Source of the DNA: Gamarada debralockiae
Taxonomy: Eukaryota > Ascomycota > Leotiomycetes > Helotiales > Hyphodiscaceae
NCBI GenBank assembly: GCA_002803225.1
Contig: NXFV01001264.1
Span: forward strand, 1-20,136
Reading direction: 5' to 3'
DNA: 20,136 bases
In this document: in pieces, positions 10,624-20,136 of the stretch
How positions within the stretch are numbered: the first letter of the stretch is position 1
How the letters are laid out: each line of letters begins with the position of its first letter
Made by a program: the position numbers and the translations under genes
The notes under the pieces: generated by a model
What the model was told of the DNA's origin: nothing
The model's input: the letters and a program-made list of their open reading frames with translations, nothing else
The model's database searches: none

Positions 10624-11958
10624 GGATAAATAGGAATGATGAGAAAATGTTGTGATGGGAAAATGTTTGTGACGTTGCAACTTAAGAGTTGTTAGTAAAA
10701 GAGTACACAGCCTCGTCGATAGTTTCAGCTTTGCCAAAACGGGTTGTTGGGATGTTGGCTGAAAGCGCTCCGCCCTCTCATCCAATCAACTTCGCTGTAC
10801 CGCTGTTATTTGCAGCAGGCCTCCTAAGGTGCCCCAATGTTAGAAAATTGCTCAAACGCTAAGGTCAAAGTTTCCCTCATCTTCATCCCTCTCTTTTACG
10901 ATTCTGGGCTCCATAGTGGCGCTTAGAGATTCCTCAATCCCTTCCAAGCACCTCTGTTCCTCTTCCCCTTGGGACCTCCACAACGATTCTCATAATCGAT
11001 AGGGCGAAATACAGGTGAGGGTCAGGTTGGCAGAATAGGGAGTTCAGAGGCCCGCGCGCGCCATGCGGCAGGCGGTGTGGCAGTAGCAGTGGCCCGTGGC
11101 AGGCGGCCTTGCCTAATATAGGTCTAGCGAGGCCTGGATACAGGGCGCTATACCTGATCGAGATTATTTCCTTAAGCCTAACTAGTATGCCGGCGCGTCT
11201 CGTCTGTCAACCGGGCTTTTTTTGGTAGGGCAGGTGGCCCGTGCCCTAGGTGGGCCGGGGCAGCCCGCTTGCCACGTCAGACGGGTTGCGGGTCTGCCTC
11301 AGAACCGGGCCAATTTCCCTGAGATTTCATGTCGCAGAGATGCCAGTGCCAGTGCCACTGCCGCTGCCGCCCTTTCTCGCCGTAGATGGCGAATTAGAGG
11401 GGTTGTTGTGCGTGGGTTGTAGCTGCTGGTGCGCAGTGCAGCCGGGCGCACGTAGTGGGCACGTGTATCGTCAACACCACGTAAAAATCACGATTCGAAA
11501 GCGGGTAGACGAAACTATAGTCAAAATCCGGGTCCGGGTCAGGATAGGTTTTAGGAAGTTAAAGTATGTTTTCTATCCAAAATTGCCTAAAAGCCGAGCT
11601 ATACTTATCTAGATAACTATCTAAGCGTTATAGCAAAGGATATAGTTAATCAAAGGTAAGTATTATAGTATTATATTCCCGATTTAGTAATATTTCAAGG
11701 TTACTACAAAACCTTACTACCTTCCAAATCGAGGTTCTTTTCTAGTCTTACTTAGAGTACCTTTAATATAATCAACTATAAGAATAATAATAAGATTAAC
11801 TAAGGCTAAATACTTTAATTCTAAATATATAATAATATTAAGTACTTTTAATCTTATAAGTAGAATTAGTTAAGTTCTAAGCTTATAAAATTTATATAGG
11901 AGGCACGAAAATAGCGCTAGCCGAATTAGGGTTTTCTTCTAGTCTTAAATAAGAGTAT
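10624..11958. other. Gene-free mosaic region (GC-rich patch and AT-rich RIP-like patch)
   Basis: From 10624 to about 11030 the composition is ordinary and includes the F-box gene's promoter. From 11050 to about 11480 it is strikingly GC-rich, with repeated GGCAGGCGG and GGGCAGG/GGGCCGGG words and short inverted repeats. From about 11560 to 11950 it becomes AT-rich with many TpA steps, like the RIP-scarred DNA at the left of the window. Open frames across the GC-rich patch (11222-11612) have low-complexity translations and no family resemblance. The mosaic suggests fragmentary transposon remains. Confidence 0.5.
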
Positions 11959-12173
11959 TGTTGGAATGAGTAATCAGGTGACTCTGGTTCTAGGCAGATA
12001 GTGCTGCCTGCTGAGTCACATGGTGTCACATGGTGTCATGTGTCATAGGATCACTTGATCGGTGTGACGTGTTCTATGAGTCATAGGGAGGATTCCTGTC
12101 TATAAGTACAGACTACTGTACTTGGTTTGTTCATTAGTATCTCCAGTATCTTTATACCTTAATAATCCAATCA
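11959..12173 (+). mobile_element. LTR-like sequence, possible solo LTR
   Basis: The segment begins TGTTGGAATGAG, a start typical of Ty1/Copia-type LTRs, and can be read to a CCAATCA ending, giving TG...CA termini about 215 bp apart. Within it lie a tandem 10-bp repeat (GTCACATGGT twice from 12015) and a promoter-like CTATAAGTACAG at about 12100. No matching 5-bp target-site duplication is seen: the five bases before it are AGTAT and do not recur right after the proposed end. The end is therefore uncertain and the element may be truncated. There is no second copy in the window. Confidence 0.45.
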
Positions 12174-12180
12174 CATTCTC

Positions 12181-15100
12181 CTACCCTTTTCGTCCATCAC
12201 GTGACCATATTGCAAGACTTTCGATCATCTGCCTGAGGATAAGGAGAGACTCCATAGTGCCCTGTGTACCATCTTCAATAGCCGAATTGACCAATAGAAA
12301 ATAAGATTCAGTGTCTTCAAATAGGTCAAAAGCGCGGTACCCAAAATCTGCGAGATAAGCCACAATTTGCGGGTGTCCTGCGAGAATAGCACGCTCCAGC
12401 GCATTTAGGTTTCGGCGGTTTAGCATTGCGTGTAAGCCTGTGTGTCTGCCGAGTTTGTTACAAAGGAATTCTATGATAGGCCAACGTCCGGAGTCTGCTG
12501 CCACAAGTATAAGGTGCCGCATTATGTCCGTCCAACCATGTATCCTTTCTAGGCGACAAAGACGGATGACATCAAGATTCCCTCTTCGGCAAGCGCATAG
12601 AAGTCTAGAGTATAGCCATCCAGGTGCTGGTGACTGCAAAGTATACGAATCCTCAGAGAAAGTATTGAGTTTATCAAGAATAGGCTGCGACAAATTATTG
12701 CCTGATAATAATGATTTGAACTCAATGCTATCCTTTTCAGTGAACCATTGCCAAGCTTCGAGAAGGAGATGATGAGGTTTTACAGCATCAGCATCATTTT
12801 CGAGAAAAGCCATGCTGATCAAGTATCGGTGATTTGTCATCAGGCCCCAACCTAGAAGTGAAATGTAGCTCAGATGTTGATTTGAGCTATTAAAGTTTCC
12901 CCAAGGTCGAATGTCCAACAAAAAATGTTTGCGGACGATCAAATCCTGGAATAATCGATCCCTTCTGCATGCTTGACAGCCTCTGGTATCATGGACGCCG
13001 TCTTCCAATTCGAATTCCAGGGTGTGCCAGAGCCAGTGACTGACTATATAAGAGATGCATCTGAATTGAGAAAGCTCTGAAGTTTTGATCTTTTGTCCGG
13101 GAAGATAGCGTGCCATATCTATATCCACACGACTGAAATCCGGGCTTCTAACGGCGTTCCACGCCTGTACGATCCATTTTCCAGGAAGATCTCCAGCCAC
13201 CAAGCTTCCATGCGATGCAATTTTGCTTAGAGCCATAATATCCGTATTCATGTTCTCTCTGTACCTCGTAACTCGAGTTTCGAAGTTGGAGAAGCTCAGA
13301 TAGGCAACACAGAATTCGCCTGCCATAATATTGGCTTCTTGCATTGTAAAGTGAAACCTGCTTTCTCCCTGTTTTAAGAGATACTGCTGTACCGTGTAAT
13401 GGGCTAATTGCACAGCCCCAGTCTCCTCGTCGATCACAACAAGATTACCGCAAGCTCGAATAAGGCGATTGAAATCTGTGACAATCTTCTTCTGATCCCA
13501 TTCAGCGTCATCCAATGTGAATACGACGCCTTCCTGCAATTCTTCAACATGTAAAGGCTGACTTGCGCATACAATCCACTTAAACATCCTCTCCATCATG
13601 TCAAGTCGTTCGGCTCCCTCAACTTTGTTAAGAAGTCGATCGTACGTCTCGCTCAAACTCTGCGGCGGATTTTGTAGTACTTTTCGTATGCCATAGTCGG
13701 ATTCGGGCTCACACAGGTCGTTGAGCTGAAACTCGACCCACAAGAACCTAATAAAGAATAAGTCATTGTCCTCAAGGCAGGAACGCGAAGAGTTGAAGAG
13801 AGAACTGGTACTCACATTCCCTTGGCGCCTCTCACTAACTCTTGCACAATCAACTCTTCCAGGGCTGGATCTCGGATGACTAAAGATCCTTCAAATATTC
13901 GGCGTCTTGTAGATGCTCGTATGTAGCTATCAATATCCAGAGCAATGGTAGGGGGCGATATCGATATACGTAAAAACTGAGTACTCGGCTTTAGTCGAAG
14001 CAGGTAGCCAAGCTCTTCTCGGCCAGGGACAAAAAGCTTAATAGATCGTAAAGCGTTATTAAGCAATTGTCTAACACCGGAACAGATGAGTTTTTGAGAT
14101 ACTTCATTTGCTTCATCGAGGCCATCTAGGACAAGGTAGAACGGATCAGAAAGGAGCTCGACAGACTGTTGAAATATTTCGAGGGCCTTTAAGTGATCTA
14201 TAATACATTCTCCATCATGATCGGTTTGTTCAACTTTGGATGCGAGATGCTCCGGAATTGTTCCTACTTTTTCCAGTACTTGCCGTGCCAAAGTACTGAA
14301 CACACTTGCAGGTTCGAGGGTTCGTTTATCGGAGTAATCGCAATAGTAGAAAATCACGATCTTGGTTATACTGAGCGAATCGATAACACTTGATGCCAGG
14401 ATTGATTTCCCGTAGCCAGCTAAATTGGTTGAGTGATGTCCGAGAAAGAAGACAGAAAAATGACTTACGAATACCATAGCAGCATAAGACAGCCGAGAAT
14501 TGAACTGATTTTTGCCATTCCCCATACTCATGTCGTGTGGTGAGCCAGATGCCTGTTCCTTCATGTCTTGATCCTTTCAACTTCCGATGCCGATTTTGGC
14601 AATTGATCTTTGATAGCTTTGAAAGTAGCTTTTGACGCCTTTCTGTCTCCAAAAGAACAAGTTGAGCGTCGCGTTGCTCGGCCGCTTCAATTAAATGGCA
14701 AGTCCTCGCTTCCTCTTCGACATTCTGCTTATGCTGACGGAAACGCTCAATGGCTTCCTCGAGTTGGTGGTCTAGTGATATTGGCCGGAGAACTCTCCGA
14801 GCTGATGAAATCCTCTGCTCACAGATCGTTCTTCGAAACTGGGTACAGAGCAGGATAATATCGAGGTACGCATATGATAATGCTTGGATTAGGCGTTGGT
14901 GCTTCCCTTTGCAGAATATTCGTTCATAGTCACCTGGGAAGCATCAGCATATTTCAAAGCGAGAACAATATATAATCGAGGAGGAAACGAGAAGTTCAAA
15001 CTGCCAGAAAAGGAAGTTTCCAGGAGGCTGCACTTTAAATAGGACTATAACTCACGAAACCTAGGCAAAATGTCTCCTATTCTCCCTAACGTCTCGACCA

Positions 15101-15446
15101 TCCTTTCATAGAACTTTCCATGGGCCCGCGCAAATACCAGCACAACTCTGATACAGCCCCAAATTGGGGACAAATATAGAGGAGCTACCTGCGAAAGTGT
15201 ATCCAAAGCCTTGCCATAGCTCTCGATTGCTGACACCAATGGTTGTAGCTTCCTTGCTACGAAGCGCTCCTTGCTCTTCTCCGCATCGTCCCGATCAGTA
15301 TTACTCGCGGTATAGTATATGTTCTCGAGTGTCGCATTGTTGAAAATCTCTCTCTCATCGGAGCCGAGGCTGTCCACAAAGCGGGCTTTAGCTAGCTCCC
15401 ACGGATCATCACTTAAGGTAGCAAACGCAGGGGTTGAGTTTGCCAT
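12181..15446 (-). CDS. NLR-type NACHT NTPase with fungal N-terminal domain and weak ankyrin-like C-terminus
   Basis: Exons are 15446-15056, 14933-14469, 14419-13816 and 13747-12181, totalling 3027 nt (1008 aa). Introns are 122, 49 and 68 bp with donors GTGAGT, GTAAGT and GTGAGT; phases 1, 1 and 2 all join. Residues 1 to about 250 resemble the N-terminal domain common in fungal NACHT/ankyrin proteins (LENIYYTAS, RKLQPLVSAIESYGKA, QVAPLYLSPIWG, HGKFYERM, then LPRFRDYERIF across intron 1). A charged helical region leads to GTGIWL. The NACHT core has Walker A GIPGYGKSIL (K290), restored only by splicing intron 2, and Walker B LVLDGLDEAN (381-390). After intron 3 come MFLWVEFQLNDLC and the winged-helix-like AHYTVQQYLL (about 602-611). 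Near 930-956, NALERAILAGHPQIVAYLADFG looks like a decayed ankyrin repeat. By family these act in non-self recognition, heterokaryon incompatibility or regulated cell death; the ligand is unknown. Confidence 0.88.
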
Positions 15447-16007
15447 GATAGCAGATTATTTTCGTCCTCGCTACCTCAAGAGAGTCGAGATTGGATTCTT
15501 GTTGGACATTAGAGAACGTGTAAGAGTATGAATCATCATGGCCTCAGATGTCTCCGCGCTTGTTGGGGTTAGAATACGAGCAACTCATGAATTATTACAT
15601 GTGACCGATTGGGACGCCTTGCATTCTGCCTCCCATAGGTTATCCAGAGTCTTTCATTTGAGCACACTAGCCCAAGGCGGACATGGGAGTTGCTGAACTG
15701 CATCCTGCATCCTCCAAGGTGCCATCTGGATTCAGCCAATGATGGCCATCGCTTGAACGATCCCACAGCGAGTGCTCAGACTGGTGTGCCTCCACCCGAC
15801 GTGGACGAACCAGAATTCAAAGATTCAAAGATATCTTAAAGGACCCGAATCTGCCTTGCCATCTTGTTAAAGAACAACGCTTCAAAATGCCACAGCCTCG
15901 GGACAACTTTATTAATGTGAACTGCGGCCGACTTTGCAGTCTGTCTCCTGCGAGAGTCTCGTACGACGGGACGAAAAGCTCTTCGCGCCTGGCGATAAGG
16001 GGCAATA
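15447..16007. other. Intergenic region upstream of the NLR gene
   Basis: About 560 bases of ordinary composition between the NLR start codon and the MITE. It should hold the NLR promoter, but no convincing TATA box or factor site could be fixed. Short open frames on both strands (15569-15766 and 15817-16014, minus) match nothing recognisable. Confidence 0.5.
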
Positions 16008-16387
16008 CAGTCAAACTTGGTTATATCGGACTGCTATATGTGGAAACCTGGATTTATCGGCCCAAACCTTCGGATTCTGTAAATTTGGGTGAATATATCG
16101 GAAAACCTCGATATTAGCTATATCGGAACGGCGAGCCGATATTTTTTGGTGTATTCCGATATAAACAGACATGTGTGAGGGCCTGGAATATAAGGAATTA
16201 GCACAAGAATTCAGGCCAAAACTCGAAAATTTTTAAGGCAAAGCTGAGTTTCGTCCTGATATTCCCATCACATATCCCTGGTTATATCGGAAACCTGGTT
16301 ATATCGGAAACCTGGTTATATCGGAAACCTGGTTATACCGGAATGAAAAGTTCTGATTTTTGGATCCTATATATCCAGGTTTGACTG
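16008..16387. mobile_element. MITE of pogo/Fot1 (Tc1/mariner) type
   Basis: The 380-bp element starts CAGTCAAACTTGGTTATATC and ends with the near-exact reverse complement: read inward from 16387, CAGTCAAACCTGGATATATA. The two termini match at 20 of 23 positions. Both sides are flanked by TA (16006-16007 and 16388-16389), the target-site duplication of Tc1/mariner elements. It has no coding capacity. Subterminal parts are built from TATATCGG words in both orientations, including a tandem array at the right end. The termini resemble those of fungal pogo/Fot1 elements, so it was presumably mobilised in trans by such a transposase. It sits about 0.56 kb upstream of the NLR start and 0.24 kb upstream of the permease start. 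Confidence 0.88.
16280..16341 (+). repeat. 17-bp tandem repeat within the MITE
   Basis: GGTTATATCGGAAACCT occurs three times head to tail at 16280-16296, 16297-16313 and 16314-16330. A fourth, partial and altered copy (GGTTATACCGGA) follows. Related TATATCGG units lie near the left end. Such subterminal arrays are probably extra transposase-binding sites. Confidence 0.9.
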
Positions 16388-16626
16388 TATAGCGCGCACG
16401 ATAAGCCATTCTAGATCAAGGGCTTGTCCTGTCTCGGAACTGGAACCCGAATATCATGTACACGACCACTACCACCAAAGTTATAAAGCAGCCTCTTGGA
16501 CATCCATGATTACCCATCAAATGAGGCAGAACGATAGAGTAACATTAATTAAGCTCACTCTATTTTGATTCCATCTCTGAACGCTACCTACTACCCCATC
16601 TTCGTGTTTCTCCTCCTTCAGCCACC

Positions 16627-18491
16627 ATGGCCGACATGGAAACCGCGTCGAAAAGCGCGGGTATGACAGAGAAATCCGCTATGGATGCCGGCTCAGGTAA
16701 TACAGGTGCCGTAGATGTGGGAACCGCTGAAATCCTCGACACTCAGGATGATCTCAAGCGCCATCTCAGCAACCGACAGATTCAATTGATTGCAATCGGA
16801 GGCTCCATCGGTACCGCCGTGTTCGTCAGCATTGGCTATGCCTTATCCCGCGGTGGCCCAGGAAGTTTATTCCTGGCATTCACTATCTATTCATGTGTTC
16901 TAGGACTGGTCAACAATGGTATGGCTGAGATGGCCATCTTCATGCCGGTCAGCGCATCCTTCATTCGACACGGCAGCAGGTGGGTCGACGACGCATGGGG
17001 ATTTATGGCCGGCTGGAACTTTTTCTTCTACGAGGCCATCAGCATTCCCTTCGAGATCACTGCTCTGAACCTTGTTTTGACATTTTGGAGCGATCACATC
17101 CCTGTGGCGGCCATCTGTGCGGCTTGTGTCGTAACCTATGCGTAAGTTAAATACGGTCTGCTTGTATGTCCAATGATGAGAACACACCTTTAATTTATCT
17201 CAGACTTATCAATGTTCTCGCGGTGAAATATTATGGTGAAGCTGAATTCTGGCTTTCTGGAGGAAAGGTTTTGCTTATGGCGATCGTCTTCTCTTTCACC
17301 TTTGTCTCAATGTGTGGCGGTAACCCAGAGCACGATGCCTACGGTTTCCGATACTGGAAAACCCCGGTATGTCTTCTCTACCTTGCAGGCATTGTTCGAG
17401 CTCTGACTTTTGGTACAGGGAGCCTTCGCTGAATACATTACCACTGGTAGTCTTGGACGATGGGAAGGTTTCCTTGCTGCATTTTGGCAAGCCTGCTTCA
17501 CAATTGTTGGTCCAGAATATATTGCTATGGTGGCTGGTGAGGCGCAGGCACCTCGTCTCACCTTAAAGAAGGCCTTCAAGACAGTCTACCTTCGATTTGG
17601 TATATTTTTTATCGGCGGTGCCTTGTGTGTATCTATCGTTATCCCATACAACGACCCAACCCTTACCGCTGTGCTGGACGGAACGATCGCAGGAAGCGGT
17701 ACAGGAGCAGCGTCGCCATACATTATCGCCATGAACAACATGGGAATTGCTGTCCTGCCACACGTCGTCAATGCTCTTCTTGTCACTAGCATTTACTCTG
17801 CGGGGAACACCTATGTCTACTGCTCGATGGGCACACTTCACGGCTTGGCTAGAGATGGCCACGCACCAAGTTTCCTCAAGAAATGCACCAAGAACGGGAT
17901 CCCGATATACTGCTTTTTCGTTGTCATGATATTTCCGCTACTCTCCTTCCTTCAACTCGGAAGTGGCTCTGCGACTGTCCTCACATGGTATTTCATCTCT
18001 ATGTCTCATATTTTCAAGATAAAAAAGGCTAATCCGTTTCTAGGCTAATCAATCTAATTACAGCCGGCGGTATTATTGATTACATTGTGATGTGCACCAA
18101 TTATATCTTCTTCCATAGAGCGTTGAAAGCGCAAGGTATTGATAGACGTACTTTACCTTACTGTGGATATTTCCAGCCTTGGAGCACCTGGTTGGCGCTT
18201 GGAGTCATGATCGCCACAGTCATCTGCTACGGATATGCAATTTTCCTTCCTGGCTCCTGGGACGTGGGCACTTTCTTCAGTTACTACACGATGGTCTTCA
18301 CAGCGATCTTGACTTGCTTCGGTTGGAAGATAATCAAGCGCACTAAAGTTATCAAGCCACACGAAGCTGATTTGGTATGGGATCGTCCCGCTATTGAAAG
18401 ATATGAGGCAGCATATACGGTAGAAGATATTGGCTTCTGGCGAGAGATCTTACATATATTTTTCCTCAGGGAGAAGACATATGAAGTCTAG
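16627..18491 (+). CDS. Amino acid permease (APC superfamily, yeast amino acid transporter type)
   Basis: Exons are 16627-17141, 17204-17366, 17419-17987 and 18044-18491, totalling 1695 nt (564 aa). Introns are 62, 52 and 56 bp (donors GTAAGT, GTATGT, GTATTT). Using TTTCTAG as the last acceptor restores LTWLINLITAGGIIDYIVMC, typical of the family. The start lies in a strong context (GCCACCATGG) after a pyrimidine-rich leader. About 50 polar N-terminal residues precede LSNRQIQLIAIGGSIGTAVF, the conserved first membrane helix with the GGSIGT substrate-backbone-binding motif. Further helices follow, with GFMAGWNFFFYEA, PFEITALNLVL, the FRYWKTPGAF junction, GPEYIAMVAGEA and the APSFL loop. Length and topology fit a complete 12-helix plasma-membrane proton symporter. 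It resembles the subgroup containing Trichoderma INDA1 as I recall it; specificity cannot be read from sequence. The MITE lies in its upstream region. Confidence 0.92.
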
Positions 18492-19261
18492 ATACTTGCT
18501 GTATAAGCTAGCGAGGTCGAGATACGGCTGGTCTTGATGTTATTAAATACGCTCGTTTAGGAGAATCACAATTCACCATAACGAAGCATAGAAAACGGCA
18601 TGACTTTTCTCGAACCCGTTTTCGCTAGCGTAGTACGTGTCTGAGAATTGATAGAGTTATTACAGATTATTCTTGCTTTGATTTAAGCTTCGAAAGAAGG
18701 GTGTTGTAAGATACCTAAGCAACATAGGACAGAGCAGACGAAGGTACCAGGGAGGCAGCACAGAGAGCCATTTCAACTTACTCGCTATCGTTACTGCTTT
18801 AGTCAGCCCCAAAATCCGTTCGTACGGTGTTATAGTATATACCCCTCAGATTCGTTCACGAACAGCCATGCACATCTCTACTGCCTTGGTCTAATCCGTC
18901 GTAATTCAGCTCGGGAATGCTGATGAAGCATGTCCTCAGCCTTGTCAGCAGGGAACCACAGAAGTAACCAAGAGAGTAGTCGCTGACGCTGCGAATAGAA
19001 ACATTGTGGTTAAACCCATTGACCATAGACTCGCTCAACAGTCAAATAGGCCTCGGTGAGGAGGCGGAACCCACACTTCACAATACGATAATCATACCTG
19101 AAGGAGTAATGTATGCGGTAACGGATGGCTGGGGATAACATCATATAATATGGGTCTGAAAGAATTGTGCTGCACGAAGACCCATTCCGTTCCGCCTCCT
19201 CCCCCGGACCTATCTGTCGAAGAGGGTAAAGGACAACGAAGACTAGTCTTATTTGAACAGA
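18492..19261. other. Gene-free region downstream of the permease
   Basis: Ordinary composition. The first part is the permease 3' region. On the minus strand a short open frame at 18856-19038 reads YSLGYFCGSLLTRLRTCFIS, which looks protein-like but matches nothing I recognise and has no start, splice sites or extension that I can support. Nothing else stands out. Confidence 0.45.
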
Positions 19262-19661
19262 CATGGAAACTTCTTCGGAAACATTATACTCGCTTGCTTT
19301 GCTCTTCCGGCTCGGCTGGTCTACCCAATTAAAGACACATTAAACTGTACCGCTCCTGGCTGGAGCCCCTTTTGGTATGGGTCACATTCTCATCTTCATT
19401 GCCACACTCAACTATCTTACGGATGAGTACAAGATCGTCGCAGTTAGTTCGCTTGCCACTGCAGGCTGTACTTACAGTAATACTGTTACCGTTCTCCCGT
19501 TTACTGCGAAGTCGATGTACACAAGTTTCAGTATTACACGGACAACCTCTTTGTTGGGATTTTATTCCCTAACAACGTGTTTTATCCCTTTCGTATTTGT
19601 GACTAATGGAAATGTAACTCACAACAAGATCAAATTTTATATGTACAATCGGTTCCGGTGA
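19262..19661 (+). pseudogene. C-terminal remnant of an MFS multidrug/polyamine-type transporter
   Basis: One frame reads METSSETLYSLALLFRLGWS, then a stop at 19341-19343, then TVPLLAGAPFGMGHILIFIA and LNYLTDEYKIVAVSSLATAG, and later VLPFTAKSMY, TSLLGFYSLTTCFIPFVFV, ending at a TGA. This is the last three or four membrane helices of DHA1-type MFS transporters as I recall them (LFWLGWT, HW.VP, GIPFGMG, LNYLTDAYEIFAASALA, VLPFAAKPMY, SLLGF). The in-frame TAA stands where the family has the W of HW.VP, which two G-to-A (C-to-T on the other strand) changes would produce. The first three quarters of the protein are absent upstream, so this is a 5'-truncated, decayed copy. Confidence 0.7.
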
Positions 19662-19760
19662 GTATTCGGCAAATTTACTGCTTTTTGTTTAGCTCGTAGT
19701 AGGGTGTATACCCTACCTATTCCTACAATAAACCTATAATTCTTTCTTTCCTTACTTATC

Positions 19761-19940
19761 AATACAACTATAGGTGTTTACAAGCCAAAAACCAATCGTA
19801 AGGAGTACTCTTCTACTTGTAAAGCTAATATTATTAGTCGCTAGAAAGCTAGGTACTCGATCTCTTAAATAAAAGAGCTTGAGAACCTACCCTATAGTAC
19901 AATTTACTTAATTATCGAACGGTAGGAAGAATATAGCCGC
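19761..19940 (+). pseudogene. N-terminal HTH remnant of a Tc1/mariner-type transposase
   Basis: One frame reads KPKTNRKEYSSTCKANIISR, a stop, KARYSIS, a stop, IKELENLPYSTIYLIIER, then a stop and EEYSR. It closely follows the paired helix-turn-helix DNA-binding domain at the start of Tc1/mariner transposases (a SP..RA.I...YK.G.S..QI...E..P.STV..II.R pattern). At least one of the stops (TAA between S and I) sits where the family has Q, consistent with a RIP change of CAA to TAA. The DDE catalytic part is not seen downstream: the sequence changes character at about 19950. Too little remains to tell whether it belongs to the family that mobilised the MITE at 16008. Confidence 0.6.
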
Positions 19941-20136
19941 GCAAGCTATTATAGTGTGGTGGGGAAATCGGTCACGTTGATGCCAACCTCGCTTAGCTGG
20001 ATATCACGTGCCAGCCGGACATATTTTGTCTTTTGCAGCTGGTCCTGTACTTAGACACCTACATATACATACATAATCGTACAACTTGTTTTCTGATGCA
20101 TTTTTGCAGTGTATTCGAGCACATGACCTTCGTTTT
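19941..20136. other. Right edge, no assignable feature
   Basis: About 200 bases with ordinary composition after the transposase relic. The words GGTCACGTTGATGCCAACC (from 19971) and ATATCACGTGCC (from about 20001) contain CACGTG-like sites, and could belong to a promoter or a transposon end continuing outside the window. Nothing can be assigned with confidence. Confidence 0.4.

Noticed and set aside
10624..10785. Upstream extension of the F-box reading frame to 10785
   Set aside because: The frame begins without an ATG; the ATG at 10623 places the F-box near the N-terminus as usual.
11222..11612. Two overlapping plus-strand open frames in the GC-rich island
   Set aside because: Translation is compositionally biased (runs of A, P, V, R) as expected from repetitive GC-rich DNA, with no conserved motif.
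15887..16117. Plus-strand open frame of 76 codons
   Set aside because: It crosses the left boundary of the MITE, so half of it is transposon terminal repeat.
16280..16341. Possible CRISPR-like or minisatellite array
   Set aside because: The units are head to tail without spacers and sit inside the terminal region of a MITE in a eukaryotic genome.
17563..17862. Minus-strand open frames within the permease gene
   Set aside because: Antisense shadows of exon 3 of a clearly conserved amino acid permease.
18856..19264. Minus-strand open frames reading GYFCGSLLTRLRTCF and others
   Set aside because: They look slightly protein-like, but no family, start context or consistent splicing could be supported.
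1..20136. tRNA or rRNA genes
   Set aside because: No GGTTCGANNCC-type B box with a matching cloverleaf and no rRNA-like block was seen on either strand by eye.

Overview
The window looks like chromosomal DNA of a filamentous ascomycete (Pezizomycotina). The protein-coding genes have short GT-AG introns of about 49-68 bp, plus a few longer ones, often with CTRAY-like branch sites. Transposon remnants are extremely AT-rich, and the two copies of the duplicated terminal repeat differ, over the first 180 aligned positions I compared, only by transitions, as expected after repeat-induced point mutation (RIP). I cannot name the species.

Layout: (1) 1 to about 3600 is an AT-saturated, RIP-degraded LTR retrotransposon whose long terminal repeats match at 1-576 and 2635-3210, with a faint Ty3/Gypsy integrase trace inside. 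(2) 3600-4440 is a gene-free transition zone with inverted repeats and a C-rich tract. (3) 4445-6094 (minus) and 7360-8917 (plus) are two divergent, multi-exon genes for secreted proteins: a cysteine-rich protein of unknown function and an HExxH zinc metallopeptidase-like protein. (4) 9246-10623 (minus) is an F-box/leucine-rich-repeat protein. (5) 10624-12180 is gene-free: a GC-rich patch, an AT-rich RIP-like patch and an LTR-like sequence ending close to the next gene's stop codon. (6) 12181-15446 (minus) is a four-exon NLR-type protein of 1008 aa (fungal N-terminal domain, NACHT NTPase, weak C-terminal ankyrin-like repeats). (7) 16008-16387 is a 380-bp pogo/Fot1-like MITE with TA target-site duplications. 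(8) 16627-18491 (plus) is a four-exon amino acid permease of 564 aa. (9) 18492-20136 is a graveyard holding the C-terminal remnant of an MFS transporter and the DNA-binding remnant of a Tc1/mariner-type transposase, both with stop codons in frame.

There is no operon-type organisation. The common thread is context: secreted proteins, an F-box protein and an NLR embedded among RIP-scarred transposons, the kind of compartment where fungal effector, recognition and incompatibility genes are often found. All exon structures below were derived by hand from splice motifs and codon phase; every chosen junction keeps the frame open. I see no tRNA, rRNA or CRISPR array, and no clear evidence of a wholly new system; the least understood intact gene is the secreted protein at 4445-6094.
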